A stretch of 64,000 bases of DNA from Atrichornis clamosus (lineage: Eukaryota; Chordata; Aves; Passeriformes; Menuridae): contig WBMZ01014172.1 of NCBI GenBank assembly GCA_013400975.1, forward strand, positions 123,916 through 187,915, read 5' to 3'. Made by a program: the position numbers and the translations under genes. The notes beneath the pieces are model-generated. The model saw only the letters and a list, made by a program, of their open reading frames with translations, had not been told where the DNA came from and did no database searches. Shown here one piece after another: positions 26,586 to 37,334 of this stretch (positions within the stretch are counted from its first letter, which is position 1; each line of letters opens with the position of its first letter).

Positions 26586-26672
26586 TCCAGGTTTAGTTTC
26601 ACTCATTTATAAAATGGTGTAACAGCACCATCCCAGCCTCTATGAGAGTGAAAGGCTGAGTTCATCAATCGC
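26586..26672 (-). mobile_element. Decayed MIR SINE copy
   Basis: The phrase TTTAGTTTCACTCATTTATAAAATGG (about 26,591-26,616) is the reverse complement of the MIR core 'ccattttacagatgaggaaactgag'. It is followed by AACAGCACCATCCCAGCCTC and TATGAGAGTGAAAGGCTGAG, in the place of 'acctacctcatagggttgttgtgagg'. Orientation is therefore minus. The left part, 26,540-26,585, may also belong to it but is too diverged to include. Confidence 0.6.
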
Positions 26673-27479
26673 CAGGTCCTGGCCATCTACCCCACTGATG
26701 TGTGATGGAGGTACCTACCAGACTCATCTGCATAAACTAAAAGCCTCAACACCCTTTCCCGTCCCTCAAGAAATAAAGCTGTTACCTTCCAAAAAAAGGT
26801 TTTGGTACAATATTAAGGAATGTGATGTGAATAGAGACAAAGTGTGCAATACTGAAGTTAATCACAAGAAATAGGGCTGGAAGGGAATCCCATGAGAGCG
26901 ACACATTTATTTCATTATTATATCACAGACGACATTAAGCATCCACTGAGTCCCTCAAGGCAGAATTCTTGCATAAAAAGCATCCCCATTTACCAAGCAT
27001 GATAGAACCTGCAACTGCTCTATAAATAAGGGTTATTTACAAAGAGCTGTTAAATATTTATTTTTCTCTGGAGACTGAGTTCTCTGTTCATTTGTCTCCG
27101 TTGCAGAATCATTTGGTATCAGAGAGCAGGGAAGCTCACCTAAAAAAAGACTAGGAATCTGTCCAGAGCCTGATTCGGACACACCACCAGCCTCCTCCAC
27201 AAGCTGGCGAGGGAAAAGCATCCAACCTGACACAGAGGGAACACGAAGCAAACAAAATGGGAATGATCTCATTTGGGAGGCAAAGGTAGGAAGAAGGAAT
27301 ACCAGAGACACAGCAGCGATTAATAAACGCTATCACACTGCTTCATCCTTACAGAGCTGCCTTGGTGCTGTACATTGAAAGAAGTGACAACCTTCAATTG
27401 TGAAGAGTAACTGCAGATTTGCATTACATTTGCTCTGTGTCTTAGGAACAAGAATACATTTCTCACAATCAACAAATTA
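26673..27479. other. Non-coding stretch, nothing firm
   Basis: A CTATAAATA sequence near 27,019 resembles a TATA box, but there is no GC-rich or initiator context to support a promoter. An octamer ATTTGCAT occurs at 27,417-27,424. No exon or transposon is recognised. Confidence 0.5.
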
Positions 27480-27775
27480 ATGATTTTTAGTTGTTTTTTT
27501 TAAATTTTTTGAGCTGACAGATCAGAGTGGCGGACACTGACATGGGCTCAACCAAAAAAACGTGGCTCTGGAATACACTTCACTGCTAACCCTTTGTAGT
27601 AGTAATTGTAATAGTTCTTACTCCAGCTTGCCAAAAGCAGAGTTTTAATTAAATATTAAAAAGCTATTTGTTAAAATAACATTGCCATAGCAACTAGAGA
27701 AAGCTAAAATACCCTGGCGCTTCTGACTCACAGCATATTAATCAACCACCAGCTATTATATAATGAGCACCTCCC
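27480..27775. promoter_or_regulatory. Candidate regulatory element with an RFX X-box
   Basis: The A+T-rich block contains ATTGCCATAGCAAC (27,681-27,694). This is close to the palindromic X-box (GTTGCCATGGCAAC) bound by RFX factors, which control ciliary and immune genes. Nearby are AATTAAATATTAA and ATATTAATCA homeodomain-type sites. Coding potential is absent. The motif is a direct observation; enhancer function is inferred. Confidence 0.3.
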
Positions 27776-28685
27776 TGCAAGTGCCAGCAGCAGCCACGGC
27801 ACCAAATGTCTGAAGCCAGAGCTGGACTCTGCTCTTTGTGTGCTTACTGCCTGCTCCTGGCACAGGCAGGCCTGGGGAGTTATCCAGCCTCAGCCCAGGA
27901 ATCACATGCCCAAATATTTTGGGGAAGCCATGCTGGAGCACTCAGGGTCAGTACATCCCTGTGGGGGCACAAAGGGGGATGGCACTGGGAAAGGGGAAAT
28001 TCTGGTGAGGGGCACACAGATAGCAGCTCCCCACCTGCAGGCAGCAGTGATGGGCTTAGATGGCTCTTCCCAGAGAGCCCCGACCACCTGCCTCCAGTCC
28101 TTGTCTTGCAAATGCAGTGCTTGTACCAGATCTACTTCTGTAATTTTATTTTACTTTTTTAACATTATTTGAATTATTTTTTTCCAGCAAGTCCTTCGAC
28201 TATTAGGCCAACTGTGGAAAACCCTGAAGGAATGATTAAACCTTGCAGGGGCAAACAAGATCTGCTGCTCACCCAGAAAAGCTCATTTTACAGATTCAAG
28301 AAGCAAAACAAACGAAGAACCGCAAACAGCCACTCCCCCATTACATCCAATTCCCCCCTAAAGATGAAAACATCCTTCTATACTCTGTCCATGCACCACA
28401 AGAACAGCAATCTCAGCCATCCAGTAGAGCTGGCTGACTTGTGGCTGCTGCTGGCCCTCACTGCCAGCCCTTGGGAGGCTTTGCCCTGGGGACACAGCTT
28501 GTGTTAGAGGCAGTGGAATGTCTTCCATTGCCTTGTCCATGTGGAGCATCACCATGTGGTGCACAGCGACGGGAACAGTTGCAGAAGGGAGTTGAGTAGT
28601 TGAGGTCCAGAGCAATACTGGCTTAGGGGAAGTGCACTGGGAGGGAGAAGTGCAGCTGCATTCGTCAGACGGAGTTGGATACCAC
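27776..28685. other. Non-coding stretch with overlapping frames
   Basis: At 27,800-28,170 two plus-strand frames (up to 118 codons) and a minus-strand frame overlap across GC-richer DNA. At 28,170-28,615 the same happens again. No protein family, splice pair or repeat is recognised. Confidence 0.5.
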
Positions 28686-28689
28686 CTTC

Positions 28690-28930
28690 CTCGCCCTCAA
28701 TGAATTAATTTTTATTGCTTTTAAGCCCCCTTCATCTTTTTTTTCCAATGGAAAACAAATACCTAACCACGTAGTTAGTAACCAAAAGGAATGTGATTAA
28801 TATTACAGCATTTCAATGCCAGCTTTGGTTTCCTGCTGCTTTGTTTGGGTGTCACAGACTGTGACTATGACAACCACAAGCAGTTATTGTACTGATGTCA
28901 TTTGTGACATCATATTAATGGAAAAGAAAA
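28690..28930. promoter_or_regulatory. Candidate regulatory element with paired CRE-like sites
   Basis: The block contains TGATGTCA (28,893-28,900), four bases, then TGACATCA (28,905-28,912), a perfect inverted repeat with 8-base arms. Each arm differs from the full cAMP response element TGACGTCA by one transition at the central CpG. Flanking DNA is A+T-rich with TTAATTTTTATTG and GATTAATATTA cores and no frames. Binding by CREB/ATF or AP-1 type bZIP factors is possible, but function is inferred. Confidence 0.3.
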
Positions 28931-31900
28931 GGAAGAAGAGACACTATCAAAAATAAGAAGAATGGAGCAAGGTCACAAAGGACTACCACACTGGGGCTGC
29001 TGGAGAGCAGGCAGCAGCAACCCCATCCTTACCAAAGCCCAGGCAGCACTCTTGGGAAAATCAGCCCTCTTTCCTCCCCTTGGCTGTCATATGAACTGTG
29101 GATCTGCAGTTACATGAAAGAAATCTTCTCACCCCTTCTTGTCTGGGAACTCTAATGGAGGCTTTTGGCTAAGCTTCATCTCTCCTAAGTTTCTCCTGCT
29201 CTCCAACTAACTTCTCCTCCACATCTCTATCCTTCAGCTATAATTGTATTTCTCCCCTTTCTTAAAAATAAAACACAGTCTGTCCAAAATTTCCAGATAG
29301 TCGCCTGACTGAGCGCTGAAGAATGAGTGTTGATTTTGTGAGGAGCGCACTCTTTGGAGAGGTGGCTTTGCTGGTGACCAAGTACAAGGGATAGTTTCAG
29401 CCCTTCAGGGCTGCCACAGCTGGAGCCCAATTTCTTGCCCCATGTAAGAGCAAGGAGGCAGTGCCACTGCTGCTTTTGCAAAGCCGTTTCCGTACGTAGG
29501 GCTAAGACACACTGCTGTCATTTTCTATGCAGAAGATGTTTGCAAATTCACTGCTCAAGCTCCAAGTAACAAAAATAACCCTAAATCCATCTAAATCTCA
29601 TCTGATAAGAGAATAGTTTACTGTAACAAGTACACATTTTACAGTTATATGTCCAGAAACCATGACATCAATGAGTTAATTTTTCCAAGTTACTCTGGCC
29701 CAAAGGACAGCTTCTCTGACCTCCCTGCTCTCCTGTCAGATCTGCTGTGCCTCTGCAGTCCAGTGCTGCAGCCTGCCCTGGGCATCCCCTGATCTGCAGC
29801 CACCTCACCAACCTGCCGTCACACAGAGCATCCTGGGGTGGGAGAGCAGCCACACCACCATGCCCCAGCTGAGGATGCCTCTCCCCGAGCACATACAACC
29901 TGAAGGAAACCCTCCCCTGCACCCTCCCAGGGCTTGGTTCCCCACCAAGACTGGGCTCTGCCTTGCACAGTCAGAGAACAAAACTCCATCAGGGGAATCC
30001 TGTCCATAATAAAGTGGGTATTGCTTCTGAATAGCAGAACAAAGAATCTGCCTTATGAAGGAATGGTGATTTAAAGCCTAATAGGTGAAGCAGCCACCAC
30101 TAGCAGCTTGCTCATCAATGTTCCCAAGCCCACTGGAAGTGGCAGGAGCTTCCCAAACCAACACCAGCTCTTAGTCTAGGCCCCCTCTGCATGGGTGTCA
30201 CAGCCACCCCAAGCCACTGTTGCAACCCACACTGCCATCCCTCACAGGGGGTGGCATCTCTGGGAACAGCCACTGTCAAGTTTCACCTCCAAGTGCTGGC
30301 AGGTGAACAGGAGGGAAATTACAAGGACGTCTCCTTCTCCATCAATTCTCTCATGAAACACCTGATCCTGGAACACTTTGCAGAGCAATACTACAAGAGG
30401 ACACAGATGTACAGGAACCAAGTTGTTCCAGCTCTAGCTTTTCCTGAGCTTCTGCGCAGGAGATGGTTTCTCAGTCAGCATCATCCCACTGCAGCCATCT
30501 CATGCTCCCCAGTTCCTGTCATGCAGGCACAGTGTGAGAAGACAGGTAAAGGGGAACTTCCTTTCTCCTCTCATTGCTGAGCTATGACTACATCTTGCAG
30601 CAGTACTTTCAGAGCCATCTGAGACCATACACCAGTTACCTGGGCAGTTTACAAGGGGGCTACTCTTCTCTTGTTTTATCTCTCATCCTCCTAACACAGA
30701 TATGATATATCAGAGGCACCTGGGGATTACACACCTCCATCAGCATTGCTGCCTTACTTTGACCTAGCAACAGAGCCAAACATCTAGCTGGGACTAGCTG
30801 TCCTTTGAAGAGCAGGGTCAGGTCCCCATGTTTTCTCCCTTTGTGGAAGCAACCACCAGTGCGGTGCATTAAGATATAGATTCATTAGGACTTCAGAAAA
30901 TGCTTCCCAAATTTCAACACTACCTACCTAACAGAAAAACAAACAAATTGTGGTTTTGAGATGAGCAAAGAGCATTTCTAGCATATGGATATACTTTAAG
31001 AGACACATTATATACATACAGCATCTTTCTGCCGGAATTTCTTCACTTAAATCAGTATCTACTCTTCCCATCACTCTGAAGCCAACACAACTGTAAAAAA
31101 ACAGAGGCCAGAGCCCACCCTGTGCAATGCTTTGTAAGTGGCTGGCAAAGAATAAACCCTACAGCTCAATTACCAGGTCTCACACAACAGGCTAAACATC
31201 AAGGAGTTAGGAGAAAACATTTGTGATTCAAAGGAAGAATATGAACCATGGACCTCACCTAGGGAGATCAACACAAAATACTGTCATCATTTCACATCCC
31301 TTTTTTCCGCAGTATCTGCACTCATTGCCAGTACTTGTCACTAAAGGCTGAAAGAAGGATTCATTTTTTTTGCCTACTAGTTTCTGAACGCTTGTTAGGT
31401 GCTTATTAGGGAACATTTACCATGTCACTACCAAGCATGCATGGACTCAGTTTCTCTCCTTTAACAAAACAAAGCCCTTTCTTTTTCAGGCTGATTTCAA
31501 TTTGGCATTTTATTTTGCTCTAGCCCAAATAGATTTCTGTTGTAACAGAAAACAAGCTTAAGCCACTGAAATGAAAATGGAGACAAAACTCTGCTGTTTC
31601 CCAAATAACCATAGACTTCCACCACCACAGAAACAGTAAAAATAGGACAGGAGTTGAGCTGATTATAAAAAACCTCAAAAAACCCACTTATTCAACCCCT
31701 CTGCTAGGAAAATTTACTTACAGAAAGCAATAAAGCCCAGAGTAACACCATCCAAATTTTAGCCCCGTTATCCAGCCTCACACCAGAGCAGAGAAGCCAC
31801 ACTAGGAGCCCACACTGTGCCAAACACACAGTCAGGTACTCCAGCTAGGGCCTCCTCAGGTTGGCTTAGTGTAGCCTTGGCTGGTCCACCTGGAGAGCTG

Positions 31901-32279
31901 CGAACTAGCCACAGCTGATGGGAAATCACTGCCCACACCCTTTAACAATGCATAGGGAAAGGTCACAGTGCAGCTGCTCTTTAAACATACACTTTCAGCT
32001 GGGTTTTTTTAAATATGTGTAAAAGCTCCTGGCTAAGCTGCATTGGAGCAAGTGTGCAGGTGTCTCCTGTGGTATAAAAGTTCCTTCAAAGCTATTTTAT
32101 CACATCAGGGAAGAGCCAAATATCGGATAGTTTCCTGTTTTGATGCCAGGGCTGGGGTGTTGTGCACACACACAAAAACAAACTCACAGCCAATCTGTGC
32201 TGTTTTTCCCCTGCAAAAGATGCAAGCTCTCTTCCCAAGGAATGCCTCAGCTCTTCAGCAAGATTCTGTCTCTCAATGA
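28931..32279. other. Non-coding stretch, nothing recognised
   Basis: Frames are short and mixed in strand, apart from one of 129 codons at 30,191-30,580 (plus) that starts at ATG. That frame shows no domain and no good splice sites. Between 30,870 and 32,040 there is ordinary unique sequence with no repeat family visible. Confidence 0.55.
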
Positions 32280-32535
32280 CTGGTAAAGCTTGGAAACAAC
32301 AAACAAGCTTCAGATGGTGCTAATGGTCCATTCTGCTGACCATATTCTCAGTTAAATGCATTCATGTGGTTTATATCTGCAGTGAGGTAATTATTCAGCC
32401 TATGTGGTAATACAATGCTGACTTTATTTTGTGGGTTGAAAAGAGGTGCTAAAGGCACTCAACTGGTTCCAAAAGACTGGATTTGCTTGCTGTAAACATT
32501 TCCTGAAGTGTCTTTAAAAGACAAAAATTAAAAGA
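32280..32535. promoter_or_regulatory. Candidate A+T-rich non-coding element
   Basis: Unique, repeat-free, A+T-rich sequence carrying GGTAATTATTCAG and TGTAAACATTT. The latter holds a forkhead-type TGTAAACA site at about 32,491. No coding frame runs through it. The assignment is by composition and motif only. Confidence 0.18.
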
Positions 32536-33421
32536 TTCACATTCTGTTTGGGCATGCTTGGATTTCTCATGTAAAGGAAAATACAAAGAAAAAGCTACTC
32601 ACTCACAGCACTGGATTTCTTACATCCTGGGAATCTCAGCACTTAATACTTCTTTGAAGGCAAGCAGTGCTTCTGATACCTACAAAAGTGGGAAAAGCCA
32701 CATAAGTCAAGGAGAACAATAAAAGAGAAGAAAATAGCAGCCATCCCTTCCACTCTATGACTGATAATTTAGTTTTTTCACCAGCACCCAGGAATGCCAG
32801 AAGGAATTCCAGCAATTCCCTTTTCCACTGATTACCACTGACAAGCATAATTTAAAGGATTTGGTTCTCCAGCCCTTTTACAGTAACATGATGAACCTTG
32901 GGAGCCTCTTGAGGGAAAATAAAAAAATCCATATTTCTTAGGTTAGGCAGACAGTGGAGAGCACTGACACACTGATGTCCTAAGATACCATTGCTGTGGT
33001 TTGCACTGGAAATACCCACAAAACATCTGCTGCAGCTGACATGTACCAGAACAAACTCTTTGGCTACTGGAGACTTCAACAAAATGCCATCAAAATTGTT
33101 CTTCTCTTCCTTAAAGGGACTCACCTGCTGTGTACAAAAGCTAAAGTTGGCTTTCCTCATTTTTGCTTTTTTTTGCCCCTAAAAAACCAGGAGAGGAAGG
33201 TGTAGCTTCGGCAGCTGCAAGAGAAGAACTGATAGAAAAATATTCCCCTTTGGCAGTGGCTGTATACACACCTGAAAAACACTCGTGCCTGCAGGTCTGT
33301 AAGAACAGCTAAAGAGATAATAAACAGTCATGGGACTGCCCTGAGTAAAAGAAATACAAGCAGCAAACCACCTCCCAGCTTCCCAAGAAAAGAGGCAGAA
33401 GTTTATTGATTGCTTCAGCAG
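32536..33421. other. Non-coding stretch, nothing firm
   Basis: Frames of 60-100 codons overlap on both strands at 32,850-33,205. None is recognisable and no repeat is visible. Confidence 0.5.
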
Positions 33422-33559
33422 GACTGTGAGCACAACCTGCACTTTCAGTTCAAGCTGAAGTACTTGAGTTTGAAACTCCAGACTCCTGTTATCCGGCCCG
33501 AGGAAGGCCAGCTGACATATCCAGAAGAAATCACTTGGAGTCTTGCTGCTTCTCAGCAG
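33422..33559 (+). other. Candidate exon of 138 bases (unconfirmed)
   Basis: An acceptor-like TTCAGCAG precedes 46 open codons that end exactly at CAG followed by GTTAGG, a usable splice donor. The block is phase 0 at both ends, so it could be skipped or included without a frame change. Codon third positions are G/C in about 60 percent by my count, above the local background. The peptide starts DCEHNLHFQFKLKYLS and has a PEEGQLTYPEE stretch; I do not recognise it. The pyrimidine tract is only moderate. It may be a real exon of an unidentified gene, a non-coding RNA exon, or chance. Confidence 0.2.
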
Positions 33560-34438
33560 GTTAGGTTGATATTTTTTTGGGTCTTCTCAAAGGAAGATAT
33601 GACTTGATTTCCTGAAAGAGCACACTGGCTACTGGAGGAGCTGGGAAGCCAGAAGCTATTACACAACCATAACCATATTTTAAGCGCGTAGGCTAGAAAA
33701 AGCTGCATGTTTATTCACAGATAAAAGGGAAGCTGCTTCCTGCTTTGCTCTGTCTCAGAGTAAGGCTAAAAAATGCTAGTTTGACTGAATTGTAAAAGAG
33801 AAATAAACACATGGGATAGCTGCAGATTTTGCGTTATTTACACCTCCAACACTTTGGGACCCAGCACGCCACCTTCTGCTGCCCTTCCTCCCTCTTTTGG
33901 GTCAAATTTTCCATTCTCACATGGTAGGCTTAGGATGAAGCTGTTTCTGTATTTAATGGATTTAGTTCCGTTATCTTTTACCAAAACTGATATCTGAAAT
34001 CCTGCTTTTTCAGTGCTGTGTCCAACACACAAAAATGATCCTACAGATTGCCAAAAAAACTAAACCCATACCTATGAAGAAAACACTTGTAAAGAACAAC
34101 AAATTCACCTACAATGCAACAAAGCCCTGTCCTTCTTCTGATCTCAAATCTCTGCTTAGAAAGTTAATGAAAATAAATATATATGTATGGTGCTGTTGCT
34201 TCTTGGGGCTGTATACTGATTCTCACAATTTTTGGTGCTTTTCCTAAAAACCCAGCTGGTGAAGCTTCTGCAAGGATCTCCACCTTTGGAAAGATAAAGC
34301 AGAAAGAAATCTTCAGCGTTATTAAATCCAATCCCTTGCTGTTGTACTCGTACCGCATGATCCTCTTCAGAAAGTTTCTGCCACTCGTGGCTATGAGAAT
34401 ATGATTTGGCTTTAATATAACTGCTCAGAAACAAGTTG
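33560..34438. other. Non-coding stretch, nothing recognised
   Basis: Ordinary unique sequence. Overlapping frames at 34,160-34,490 on both strands contradict each other. Confidence 0.55.
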
Positions 34439-34496
34439 GTAATATATGTATATTTACATAGAGAGATATATATATACACACACACATACATATTTC
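34439..34496. repeat. AT/CA dinucleotide-rich microsatellite
   Basis: The sequence runs through TATATGTATATTTACATA, then GATATATATATA, then a CA run of about six units, ending in TACATATTTC. It is an imperfect compound dinucleotide repeat, likely variable in length between individuals. Confidence 0.85.
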
Positions 34497-35929
34497 AGAA
34501 CTTTCAAACTATTCCACGGTTCAGGGAGATCTGCTACTGCTTTTGAATGGCTGGACTTAGGCAATAGTGACATGAAGGAGTCACAAACATGTTTCATATA
34601 GAAACATCAACTTTTTCAACAGGTAGTTAATAACTAATGAAAACTCTTGCCTGAGTTTGTTTGTCTTGAGCATCCCTGTGTAGGCAGCTCTTGAGCAGCC
34701 TCCCGTGGGGGCATGCTTATTCCAAGGCAGCACAAGGCAGGAGAAGCAGCTCTCCTTGCCATGAAAGCATCACTTCCCTGAAATACCTCACAATGCTGGG
34801 ATCAGGCAAATTCAGACCAGACCTCCCCTCTGCACAGGAGGGCATTCCCACAGCCGTCGTGATCTCACCTACGTGAGCTGTGCCACACAAACACTCACAC
34901 AGCAATGGACAAGAGCTGGGGAGACCTGTATCTGCTGGCTCCTGTGTGGTGTCACGGTGAGTACGTGTACAGAACAGGTAATGTGGTTTGTGAGTTACCA
35001 CACACCTCCTGATTCACAGGAATTGCCTGTTTGTGTGTTTACGTGGCCCACAGCATGCACTGAATAACTCCAGCTATCCCTGCCAATCTTAATTCTCTGC
35101 ACACCAAGCAGGAGACTCAGCCACCAGCTGCTTCATCATTCTAGATGCTTTCCAAAAAAAGTAACATCTCATGGCAAAACAAAACAAAATAAACAAAAAG
35201 GCTTTTAAATACTTGATAAACACCAGCACTCCACATGGTTTCTGCAACCCAAACACTACAGCATTAACCACCTGAAAATGGGATTAGTTTGCTTTGTTCG
35301 CCGTGGAATTTCTGACAAAAAAAGAGATTGTCAAGATATCTTTAGAGAGCTGAAGTGTAAATCTTGAGCTGCTGCTACGACAGGGAAAAGAAATAATGGT
35401 ACTTTTTAGATGCTTGACAGAAAAGTTCCTTTGAGACTCTCTCAACCTACAGAAATGATCAATTTTGCAAAAGAACATTTTACAGAGAGAAATGGAGTTG
35501 GAAACCCTGAAAGCACTTGCTTTCCCCAGCTGTGCTTGGGATGAAGGAAAATAAACTGCACACTCCTCCCAAATTCTCTTCCTGAAAGATGCCAGCTTGG
35601 TGGTTTAAACCCTGGGGTCAGCCCAAAGCATCTCCACAGAGCAGGTCATGCCAACCCTCCACAGCTCCACCAGGCTTTGGTGCTCCCCCTGCAGCACTGC
35701 TGGTGACACACCAAATGGCACAACTGCCCCAAAGCCCAGAATTGGTGGTACAGGCAATAGGTCAGGACAAACTTCCTTCACCAAGCTAACGTGCCCAGGA
35801 TGTTTCTTTTTTCCTCTGCTGGTAGCTCAGCGAGGCACGAATACAGCAAGGCTGGGTGCAGGCTAGGGCACTGGCAGCCACCCACCATGTCCCTGCTCCT
35901 AAACGGAAGCACTTGTATCATAATAGGCA
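34497..35929. other. Non-coding stretch, nothing recognised
   Basis: This includes a small AAAAC/AAAAT run near 35,178 and frames of 60-95 codons open on both strands at 34,690-35,070. No gene or repeat family is seen. Confidence 0.55.
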
Positions 35930-36075
35930 TTTATTAACTTTTCGGTGTACCTTACACCTATATTTCCCTAAAAACTACCATGATCAAAATTATCACCTTA
36001 GCAATCTGAATGACTTCTAAGAGCAGACTAGAAATGCTTTCTATCGAATTAAATATGCACAGCTGTGTTGGAAAT
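35930..36075. promoter_or_regulatory. Candidate non-coding element with a GGTGTA/TACACC palindrome
   Basis: The A+T-rich block contains GGTGTA (35,944-35,949), three bases, TACACC (35,953-35,958), an inverted repeat. GGTGT is the core of T-box factor sites, so a paired T-box element is possible. Neighbouring sequence has CATTTATTAAC and CGAATTAAATATGCA cores. The inverted repeat is observed; the role is inferred. Confidence 0.2.
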
Positions 36076-36252
36076 GGGGGGTTTGCAGCCTCTCAATTGC
36101 AGACTGCTATTACAGCATGATTAGCAGATACAAATGTTCCTGAAAGTCATCTGTCTCCACACACTGAAAATTCCAGTTATCCCAGTGGATCCCAAGAGCT
36201 CCAACAGCTCCTGGCTGCTGGTCCAGTTCTCATTAAACCAAACCTGGCAGAC

Positions 36253-36269
36253 TGCAGCACCATGGACTA
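36253..36269 (+). promoter_or_regulatory. RE1/NRSF-like motif
   Basis: TGCAGCACCATGGACTA matches the canonical 17-base RE1 (TTCAGCACCNNGGACAG) at all constrained positions except 2, 16 and 17. The whole CAGCACC...GGAC core is intact. RE1 is bound by REST, which silences neuronal genes in other cells. The three mismatches lower confidence in binding. Confidence 0.35.
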
Positions 36270-37044
36270 ACGTGCTCAATGAGCATCCATCCTTACCTTC
36301 AACACCTTTTCATACAGCTATTAAAATTAACCCATCTCTGCCCCCATCCCTATGACCGACACTTAAAATACAATTGAAAGTTTTCTGCTACACCACTCCA
36401 TCCCCACAGGTCTTTACCCTATCCCACTTGGCACTCAGTTGTCTTTCTCCAGCCTTTTGAAGGAAGCTTGAAAAGAGATGGGTATTTCCACCCCACAGCA
36501 GCTGCTGCTGGTAGCCCCTGAGTTCCCCAGGAAAATCGCTGGTGCTGACCTAGAAAACACAGAGCAGGAGGCTCCTGCCATGGGTCATCTTCTCCACCTC
36601 CTCAGTGTGACAACCACTTGAACAAGGTCCTCATCCATGCTGCACCATTTTCAGGGATCTGTGAGCAGAAGCTGTCCCAGATGGACATTCCAAGGCTGCA
36701 CCATGATCTCCAGCCTTTGCTTTCTCCAGGAAAATTTCTATAAACTACAGAAATGGACCAAATCCCTCTTTGCAATGCCTTCTTAATATTACCAGCTGAT
36801 TTTGGAAATATTCACAAGTGTAAAAATAAGCAAATAGCAAATAACAGCAAACTAAGAGTAAATAAGGGCAAAACCCAAATAAGCTGTCTTTAAAAATATT
36901 TTTTAAAGTAAAAAATTTCATAGGCTTAGGCACATTTTCACTGTACAGCGCTGTCCCAGAAACTATTCCCCCTCTCTTAGAGCTTTAGAAGACTTCAGAA
37001 AACATGCTCTCTATCAGGATGAAACTGATCTCTTATCCCCCTAG
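36270..37044. other. Non-coding stretch, nothing recognised
   Basis: Ordinary unique sequence with no frames above about 75 codons. It ends in the pyrimidine tract (about 37,029-37,042) that precedes the exon-like block at 37,045. Confidence 0.55.
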
Positions 37045-37213
37045 GGAGAAGCAGGAGTGTGATACTCCAGGGAAGTGGATGGCTGAGCCAGGGAGCCTGG
37101 GCATCCATCGAGGCCACCACTGCCTGACTGTCACCCCCAGTGACACCAGACCAACCCCTCGCCCGCAGGCTGCTCGGGACCAGGACGTGCCCATCCAGTT
37201 TCACCTGAAACTG
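37045..37213 (+). other. Candidate exon of 169 bases (unconfirmed)
   Basis: The block is preceded by a good acceptor-like tract (TCTTATCCCCCTAG) and followed by an excellent donor (CTG then GTAAGA at 37,214). It is open throughout, with codons favouring G or C at position three. An alternative internal acceptor (CCTCGCCCGCAG, AG at 37,167-37,168) would give a 45-base in-frame cassette, 37,169-37,213, encoding AARDQDVPIQFHLKL. I recognise no family. The minus strand is also open here and has its own acceptor/donor-like pair around 37,205-37,258, so strand is uncertain. It may be an exon, a non-coding RNA exon, or a GC-rich chance frame. Confidence 0.22.
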
Positions 37214-37312
37214 GTAAGAAGTGGTCTGGCTGCCAGCAGAAGCTGCGGTTGGCCTCGGCTGCAAAGTGAGACGGGGGCTGACGGGGGTCCTGGCCTGGCT
37301 GGCCTGGCACTG

Positions 37313-37334
37313 GACAGACAGACAGACAGACAGT
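37313..37334 (+). repeat. (GACA)n microsatellite
   Basis: Five and a half perfect units of GACA lie just downstream of the exon-like block. Confidence 0.9.

Noticed and set aside
30225..30260. CACAGGGGGTGGC as a CTCF site
   Set aside because: It needs a one-base deletion against the consensus; the match is too weak.
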